Shown: one piece after another, positions 58,852-64,000 of the stretch | Position numbering within the stretch: the stretch's first letter is position 1 | Layout: the number at the start of each line of letters is the position of its first letter | NCBI RefSeq assembly: GCF_902702935.1 | Contig: NZ_LR738855.1 | Span: 434,001 to 498,000, forward strand | From: Corynebacterium rouxii | GTDB taxonomy: Bacteria > Actinomycetota > Actinomycetes > Mycobacteriales > Mycobacteriaceae | DNA: 64,000 bases | Direction of reading: 5' to 3' | Notes under the pieces: model-generated | Told to the model about the DNA's origin: nothing | The model's input: only the letters and a program-made list of their open reading frames with translations | The model's database searches: none | Made by a program: the position numbers and the translations under genes

Positions 58852-59732
58852 CGCACGCACTCGGTGTCGACATCGGCGGCACCAAAATCGCAGTCGGAAT
58901 CGTCGACACCACCGATCCCACTACCGTGATCAACCGACACATCGTCCCCACACCCGATCACGACGTCATCAACCAGGTTCGCTACGCCATCGCCCACATC
59001 ATCACCCCCGAAGTAACCAGTATCGGCATTGGCGCGCCGGGTGTGATCGACGAAACCACCGGCGTAGTCGTCTCCTCAGGGCCCACCATGCAAGGCTGGG
59101 CAGGCACACGCATCGCCGAAACTATTACGGAAGAGTTTTCGCTTCCCGTCGCCGTGCATAACGACGTCCGCGTCATGGGACTCGGCGAATCCATCTACGG
59201 TGCAGGGCGCGACTACAACAACGTACTCTTTGTCAGCCTTGGTACCGGAGTTGGCGGTGCGATCGTCCGAGACGGGCAACTAGTAGCCTCCCCACACCAC
59301 ACCGCGGGCGAACTACGAGCACTAATCGGCAGGCTTCCTGACGGCCGCGCGGATCTTCTAGAAAACTTCGCCGCAGGCCCAGGACTGGCACGACGATTCG
59401 GTGAGCTCTACCCAGAACACGCAGGTCGCGACCTACGATCCATCATGGAGCTCTACCATGCAGGTGACGCCACCGCCCACGAGTACATCACTTCCACACT
59501 GGAAGCAGCAGGCGAAACCATCGCGGGATTCACAAGCGCCATCGACGTAGACGCCATCGTGATAGGCGGTGGAGTAGGCAACATCGGCACTGCCATCATC
59601 GAACCATTTGCCCGCGGATTTGCTGCTCACGCCATCCCACCACTAGGCGAGATCCCTATTCGCCAAGCGCAACTTGGCACCGACGCACCGATCGTGGGCG
59701 CCGCATACCTAGGTCACAGTGCCATCGCATAA
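58848..59732 (+). CDS. nanK: N-acetylmannosamine kinase, ROK family
   Basis: A 294-residue sugar kinase. The ATP site is GVDIGGTKIAVGIVD at the N-terminus, and the ROK signature region includes FVSLGTGVGGAIVRDGQL and the HTAGELRALIG block. The usual zinc-binding Cys-rich loop (CxCGxxGC) of many ROK kinases is missing, being replaced by a segment without cysteines, so zinc-independent folding is likely. It phosphorylates ManNAc to ManNAc-6-phosphate, the step after NanA. It overlaps nanR (ATGA). Confidence 0.84.
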   Translation: MTHALGVDIGGTKIAVGIVDTTDPTTVINRHIVPTPDHDVINQVRYAIAHIITPEVTSIGIGAPGVIDETTGVVVSSGPTMQGWAGTRIAETITEEFSLPVAVHNDVRVMGLGESIYGAGRDYNNVLFVSLGTGVGGAIVRDGQLVASPHHTAGELRALIGRLPDGRADLLENFAAGPGLARRFGELYPEHAGRDLRSIMELYHAGDATAHEYITSTLEAAGETIAGFTSAIDVDAIVIGGGVGNIGTAIIEPFARGFAAHAIPPLGEIPIRQAQLGTDAPIVGAAYLGHSAIA

Positions 59733-59761
59733 CGCTCAATAACTATTGAAGGAGAAAAATC

Positions 59762-60457
59762 ATGGACCGCAATGCCTTTATTTCCCAAGTAGGTGGCAGC
59801 TTGATCGTGTCAGCACAAGCACCAACGGGGCACCCACTGCGCGACACCCGCACCATCGCCTTCCTCGCAAAAGCCGCGGAATACGGTGGATCCACTGCTA
59901 TTCGCTGTGGCGGCTACGGCGGACTCGACGACATCGCCGCTGTGCGCGAAGCAGTGTCAGTGCCAGTGATCGGTCTGACCAAAGAAGGCGACACCGGAGT
60001 GTACATCACTCCAACCATTGCCTCCGCAGTAGCAGTGGCACAAGCAGGCGCAGACGTTGTCGCTATCGACGCTACCCTGCGCCCACGCCAAGACGGGTCG
60101 ACCTTCAAAGAACAAGTCGATGCAGTTCATGCGGAAGGAAAACTCGCCATGGCCGACATCGCCACTGCTGAAGAAGCAGTTCAAGCACACCGCGATGGCG
60201 CTGACATCATCTCCACCACGTTGGCTGGTTACACCGAAAATCGTGAAAAAACTCACGGTCCCGACATCAAACTGATCAAGGAAATCCGTGAGCTCCTAGG
60301 CGATGAGATCTTCCTCATCGGTGAAGGCCGCTTCCACAGCCCAGAGCACGTCAAGCAGGGATTTTCTGCAGGTATCGACGCCGTCATCGTCGGCACCGCT
60401 ATCACCGACACCGCATGGGTTACCACCCAGTTTGCTAACGCAGCCCGCGGAAACTAG
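59762..60457 (+). CDS. nanE: N-acetylmannosamine-6-phosphate 2-epimerase
   Basis: A 231-residue TIM-barrel epimerase converting ManNAc-6-phosphate to GlcNAc-6-phosphate. The family start GGSLIVSAQAPTGHPLRDTR, the central GADVVAIDATLRPRQDG with the catalytic-site aspartate, and the phosphate loop GEGRFHSPEHVKQG with VGTAIT are clear. The ATG follows GAAGGAG. It lies 29 bases after nanK and 36 bases before nagA. Confidence 0.93.
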   Translation: MDRNAFISQVGGSLIVSAQAPTGHPLRDTRTIAFLAKAAEYGGSTAIRCGGYGGLDDIAAVREAVSVPVIGLTKEGDTGVYITPTIASAVAVAQAGADVVAIDATLRPRQDGSTFKEQVDAVHAEGKLAMADIATAEEAVQAHRDGADIISTTLAGYTENREKTHGPDIKLIKEIRELLGDEIFLIGEGRFHSPEHVKQGFSAGIDAVIVGTAITDTAWVTTQFANAARGN

Positions 60458-60493
60458 CACCCCCACACATCACAACCTGAGGAGTATCAAGGA

Positions 60494-61630
60494 ATGAAAC
60501 AGATCATCGGTGATCTGGTCACTCCAGCCGGCGTTCTACCGCACCATCGGATAGACATCGACTCTAACGGAATGATCGCAGCGATCACACCAGCACCGGA
60601 AGTAGACAATGCACCTCTCGTGCTGCCTGGCCTTGCCGACATTCACAACCACGGTGGAGCAGGGGAGTCCTTCCCCAACTCCGACTACGACGGATGTGTA
60701 ATCGCCGCACGCCACCACCGCGCGCACGGATCGACCACGCTGCTGGCGTCGACAGTATCTATGCCCGAGGACACCCTCCTGCCGCAACTATCCCTCCTAG
60801 CGGATCTTGCCGACGCCGGCGAAATTGACGGAATCCACGCCGAAGGCCCCTTTGTTAACCCCTGCCGCTGCGGTGCCCAAGATCCCGAAGCGATCATCCC
60901 AGGCGACCCCGAGCTATTCAAGAAAATGATCAGCGCGGCACGTGGCTGGCTCAAATCCATGACCTTCGCCCCCGAAACCGCGCACGCCACAGAACTCATC
61001 GACCTGTGTGCTGAAAACAACATCATCGTCTCCCTCGGGCACACCGACGCCGACTTCTCCGTCACCGAAAAAGCCCTGACCTACGCAGTGGCCGCAGGCG
61101 CAACAGTGACCGCAACGCACCTGTTCAACGCCATGCCGGCCATCCACCACCGCGCACCAGGAGCTGCAGCAGCGCTTATCGACGCCGCCGCCCGCGGTAA
61201 CGCTCACGTCGAGCTCGTCGCCGATGGTATCCACCTTGATGACCACACCGTACGCATGGTCATCGACTCCGTAGGTGCGGATCGCGTGAGCTTTGTCTCC
61301 GACGCGATGGGCGCAGCCGGAAAAGAAGACGGTGACTACGTTCTTGGAGCCCTTGCCGTCACAGTCAAAGACTCCGTCGCACGCTTGACTACTACCGACG
61401 GCAGCGAAGGCGCCATCGCAGGTGGTACCTCCCGTGTGATCGACCAAGTGCGCCGACACGTTGCAGCAGGATTCCCCATAGAAGACGTGGTCAAAGCCGC
61501 AACCGAAGGCACCCGAATCCTCGGACTACACGACCGCGGAGCCATCGAAGTAGGAAAACGCGCCGACCTAGTTCTATGCAGTGGCGACTTCCACGTCGAC
61601 CACGTGCTGATCAAGGGCGAGGAAATCTAA
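60494..61630 (+). CDS. nagA: N-acetylglucosamine-6-phosphate deacetylase
   Basis: A 378-residue amidohydrolase that removes acetate from GlcNAc-6-phosphate to give glucosamine-6-phosphate. Metal and active-site blocks are LADIHNHGGAGESF near residue 47, EGPFVNPCRCGAQ near 117, SLGHTDADF near 177, TATHLFNAMPAIHHRAPG near 199, and VSDAMGAAG with the catalytic aspartate. The length is normal. The ribosome site is TGAGGAGTATCAAGG. It lies between nanE and nagB, the expected order. Confidence 0.94.
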   Translation: MKQIIGDLVTPAGVLPHHRIDIDSNGMIAAITPAPEVDNAPLVLPGLADIHNHGGAGESFPNSDYDGCVIAARHHRAHGSTTLLASTVSMPEDTLLPQLSLLADLADAGEIDGIHAEGPFVNPCRCGAQDPEAIIPGDPELFKKMISAARGWLKSMTFAPETAHATELIDLCAENNIIVSLGHTDADFSVTEKALTYAVAAGATVTATHLFNAMPAIHHRAPGAAAALIDAAARGNAHVELVADGIHLDDHTVRMVIDSVGADRVSFVSDAMGAAGKEDGDYVLGALAVTVKDSVARLTTTDGSEGAIAGGTSRVIDQVRRHVAAGFPIEDVVKAATEGTRILGLHDRGAIEVGKRADLVLCSGDFHVDHVLIKGEEI

Positions 61631-61663
61631 GGCCACAAGCCCCTTAAAACGAAAGAGAAAACC

Positions 61664-62443
61664 ATGGAGATCGTAATCACCCCCACCAAGGAAGACGCCG
61701 CCCGCATTGCAGCCGACATCTTGGAAGAATACGCACGCGAAGGTAAAACCCTTGGCCTTGCCACCGGATCTACTCCACTTGGCACCTACCAAGAGCTCAT
61801 TCGGCGACACAATGAGGAAGGCTTGTCGTTCGCCGAATGCCAAGCATTTACTCTCGACGAATATGTTGGCCTGCCTCGCGAACACGAGCAAAGCTACTAC
61901 AGCACCATCCGACGGGAATTTACTTCACATATCGACATCCCAGATGAGAAGGTGTTCAATCCTGACGGCACCGCAGAGCACCCAGGAAAAGCTGCACAGG
62001 AATACGATCGTCTGATCGCAGACAAAGGTGGCGTTGACGTGCAAATTCTGGGCATTGGAACCGATGGTCACATTGCCTTTAACGAGCCCACCTCGTCTAT
62101 GGCAAGCCGCACGCGCATCAAGACGCTGCACCCAGACACGGTTCGTGACAACTCCCGTTTTTTTAATGGCGACGAATCACAAGTTCCACACCATGTGATG
62201 ACCCAAGGAATCGGCACCATCCGCGAAGCACGACACCTGCTCATGCTCTGCTTTGGCGAGAACAAAGCAGATGCTGTCAAAGCCATGGTCGAAGGCCCAG
62301 TAGCTGCCGTATGCCCAGCATCTGTTTTGCAGCTCCACGAGCATGCCACCGTGATCGTTGATGAGGCGGCGTCCGCAAAACTTGAGCACACCCAGTATTA
62401 TCGCTATGCCTTAGAGAATAAGCCTGACTGGCAACGTTTTTAA
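61664..62443 (+). CDS. nagB: Glucosamine-6-phosphate deaminase
   Basis: A 259-residue isomerase-deaminase that makes fructose-6-phosphate and ammonia, the exit of the pathway to glycolysis. Recognisable are [15 protein letters not shown] (phosphate binding), [10 protein letters not shown] with the catalytic aspartate, and [16 protein letters not shown] with the active-site region. There is no sign of the allosteric C-terminal extension. It is the last gene of nanR-nanK-nanE-nagA-nagB, before a strong terminator. Confidence 0.95.
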   Translation: MEIVITPTKEDAARIAADILEEYAREGKTLGLATGSTPLGTYQELIRRHNEEGLSFAECQAFTLDEYVGLPREHEQSYYSTIRREFTSHIDIPDEKVFNPDGTAEHPGKAAQEYDRLIADKGGVDVQILGIGTDGHIAFNEPTSSMASRTRIKTLHPDTVRDNSRFFNGDESQVPHHVMTQGIGTIREARHLLMLCFGENKADAVKAMVEGPVAAVCPASVLQLHEHATVIVDEAASAKLEHTQYYRYALENKPDWQRF

Positions 62444-62453
62444 GCACATAGGT

Positions 62454-62494
62454 AAAGGAGCGCTCCTCTTGGGTGAGGGGAGCGCTCCTTTATA
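62454..62494 (+). terminator. Terminator of the nan/nag operon
   Basis: A 16-bp stem with one G-T pair (AAAGGAGCGCTCCTCT at 62454-62469 and its partner at 62476-62491) has a 6-base loop. The flanking A- and T-runs let it work in both directions, so it may also serve the convergent gene at 62504. Confidence 0.9.
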
Positions 62495-62503
62495 CGTTAT
62501 TGA

Positions 62504-64000
62504 TTAACGAATACCTGGGATACGGATGTTAAAGAAGTTGACAAGCAAACTTCCGATTCCAAGTACGGAAATTATTGCACCAACGACACCGGCTAGCGTG
62601 GCTATTGTTGATGACCAAGATCCAAATAATCCGTGTTTATTTTTTTCAATATTCTCGGCATTGATCTCGTTCCCAGTTTTTACAACAGCTGGTGGTCTAC
62701 TAGAATCTACAAGTTTGATGAGTGAATAGACTTCGTTGGACTCATCAGTCTTATCGTAGTTGGGGACAATCAGTGTGCCATCTTTTCGCGCGATAAAGGT
62801 TCCGTGAGCTAATTCTTCTGTTTGCCGACCCCGCGGCAGGCGAAGCTCCCGTTCTTTAAGCCAATCTTTTTTCTCGGGGTCGTACCAAGAGAGCTTTCCT
62901 TCTTCTCCGCTTTCAACCACGATTTTCCCTGACGGATCGAAAGCAACATTTGACCAACCGGAAAAACCAGTTTTATCGGTTCCTATAATGCCTGATATAT
63001 CACTGAGTTCGCGATCCTGATAACGCAGAACCTGACCAAAGGCGTAGTCTTTGTGTGGGTTCTGATCAAAACGGACAACTAAAGATCCATCTGAATGTAT
63101 GTTGACTGCGTTAGCCAGTTTAGGGTCGTTAGAACGCGAACCTTGCATGACTTTGACGACGGGGTCTTCAGTGGTTCCAGCGGCTTCAGCTTTGATGGAT
63201 AAAATCGTATTTTTTATGGTTTGTTTGGTACCACCCAATTCAGAATGTAAATCTGAACTCGAGTTTAATATGAATGTACCGTCTTCCATTGGAATAAACT
63301 CGGGGACGTCATTGTAGAACTCGTACAGCATAGCGTATGGGGTGGTAGTTCCGGTCATACTCTCTTTTAGCTCTTCAGGGAAGAGTTCCTGTGCTGGAGG
63401 AAGATCTTTATACTGGAATGAGTTATGAGTTAAAATTCCTAGCTTCGCTTTGCGATCTTTTACAGGTACGTAGCTGCTACTGCTAGATTCTGTAATAGCC
63501 ACTAACTTTTTAGTTTTTGGATGATAGGCTATGTTTTGGATGGGGTCAGTAGCTGAAGCCACTTTATAGGGTGTGCCGATTTTGGTTGTCGAAACAGGAA
63601 CTGCTATAAGGTCTTTTTGATTCGTGCTTTCTACGTAGTAGTAGATCCGAGAATCGGGATCATAAGTCCCGACCTTAACTTGTCCTAACTTCGGAACAGC
63701 TACTTCTTGTAGTTGTTCTAGATTATTGTCTAGAAGATAGAGTCCTTTTTTTCCGACTGCCACTAGAATTGCGTCACCGAGATCAACGAGTTTGTGATAG
63801 CCGTCAGTGTAACCTTGAGGCGATTTCCATTCTTTTCCGGATTGGATGTAGCCGCCTTTCAGAAGAGAGGGCTTTTCTCCAAAACCATCGTAAGAGAATG
63901 AAAGCGGTGCTAAACCTTCGTTTTCTCCATAAAACTCGGAGAACATTTGTACACCTCCTGGATTCGCCAAAGCTGATACTATGTTCGTCCATTCAGTGCG
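62504..64000 (-). CDS. Membrane-anchored, repeat-rich surface protein, probably partial
   Basis: The minus-strand frame is open from the stop at 62504 to the window edge. The bulk (about 450 residues) consists of short repeated beta-sheet-like units (for example AILVAVGKKGLYLLDNNLEQ and GKLSWYDPEKKDWLKEREL), like a beta-propeller, with no cysteines in most of it. A C-terminal helix (LAGVVGAIISVLGIGSLLVN) followed by FFNIRIPGIR anchors it. An ATG at 63946 (MFSEFYGENEGL) has an excellent AGGAGG site, but the frame upstream also reads like protein (TEWTNIVSALANPGGVQ). The start is therefore undecided and the gene may be cut by the window end. No family is recognised. Confidence 0.6.
   Translation of the reverse strand, partial: RTEWTNIVSALANPGGVQMFSEFYGENEGLAPLSFSYDGFGEKPSLLKGGYIQSGKEWKSPQGYTDGYHKLVDLGDAILVAVGKKGLYLLDNNLEQLQEVAVPKLGQVKVGTYDPDSRIYYYVESTNQKDLIAVPVSTTKIGTPYKVASATDPIQNIAYHPKTKKLVAITESSSSSYVPVKDRKAKLGILTHNSFQYKDLPPAQELFPEELKESMTGTTTPYAMLYEFYNDVPEFIPMEDGTFILNSSSDLHSELGGTKQTIKNTILSIKAEAAGTTEDPVVKVMQGSRSNDPKLANAVNIHSDGSLVVRFDQNPHKDYAFGQVLRYQDRELSDISGIIGTDKTGFSGWSNVAFDPSGKIVVESGEEGKLSWYDPEKKDWLKERELRLPRGRQTEELAHGTFIARKDGTLIVPNYDKTDESNEVYSLIKLVDSSRPPAVVKTGNEINAENIEKNKHGLFGSWSSTIATLAGVVGAIISVLGIGSLLVNFFNIRIPGIR

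Overview
The window is chromosomal DNA from a Corynebacterium, most likely of the diphtheriae group (C. diphtheriae / C. ulcerans / C. pseudotuberculosis). The basis is high-identity-looking actinobacterial RpoB/RpoC, ribosomal proteins and EF-Tu/EF-G, an LGFP-repeat cell-wall protein, many GTG starts and leaderless-looking genes, and a sialic-acid operon with the permease-ATPase fusion known from C. glutamicum. The species cannot be fixed from the sequence alone.

Layout. (1) 1-5262: end of rpoB, complete rpoC and a strong terminator. (2) 5263-14770: an accessory and decaying region with several IS3-family remnants sharing the same termini, a four-gene cell-surface cluster headed by a frameshifted LGFP protein, a secreted-protein pseudogene, a recombinase fragment and a gene cut by an IS. 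(3) 14774-20339: a single-polypeptide type ISP restriction-modification enzyme overlapping a membrane-anchored coiled-coil protein of unknown function. (4) 20466-28941: a small HTH ORF, a two-component system with an ABC-2 exporter, a YcgQ/YcgR-type membrane pair, and the anaerobic ribonucleotide reductase genes nrdD-nrdG behind two NrdR-like boxes 31 bp apart. (5) 28951-45584: rpsL-rpsG, fusA, tuf, a YetF-like gene, the S10 operon (rpsJ to rpsQ), a MacA/MacB-type exporter in the middle, then rplN-rplX-rplE and a terminator. (6) 45585-51136: an AT-rich spacer, then serine transporter, serine dehydratase, a Tat-lipoprotein asparaginase, and a decayed molybdopterin (moaE-moeB) remnant beside an IS end. 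(7) 51148-62494: a complete sialic-acid uptake and catabolism locus, siaEFGI-nanA on the minus strand and nanR-nanK-nanE-nagA-nagB on the plus strand, with a perfect 18-bp palindrome in the siaE promoter. (8) 62504-64000: a membrane-anchored, probably surface-exposed protein that runs off the end.

How the parts work together. The housekeeping block makes RNA polymerase and ribosomes. The accessory genes placed within it supply host-derived nutrients (sialic acid to fructose-6-phosphate through NanA, NanK, NanE, NagA and NagB; serine and asparagine to pyruvate and aspartate), anaerobic dNTP synthesis, envelope transport and foreign-DNA restriction. The least explained material is the surface cluster at 6724-10616 and the gene translationally coupled to the restriction enzyme.
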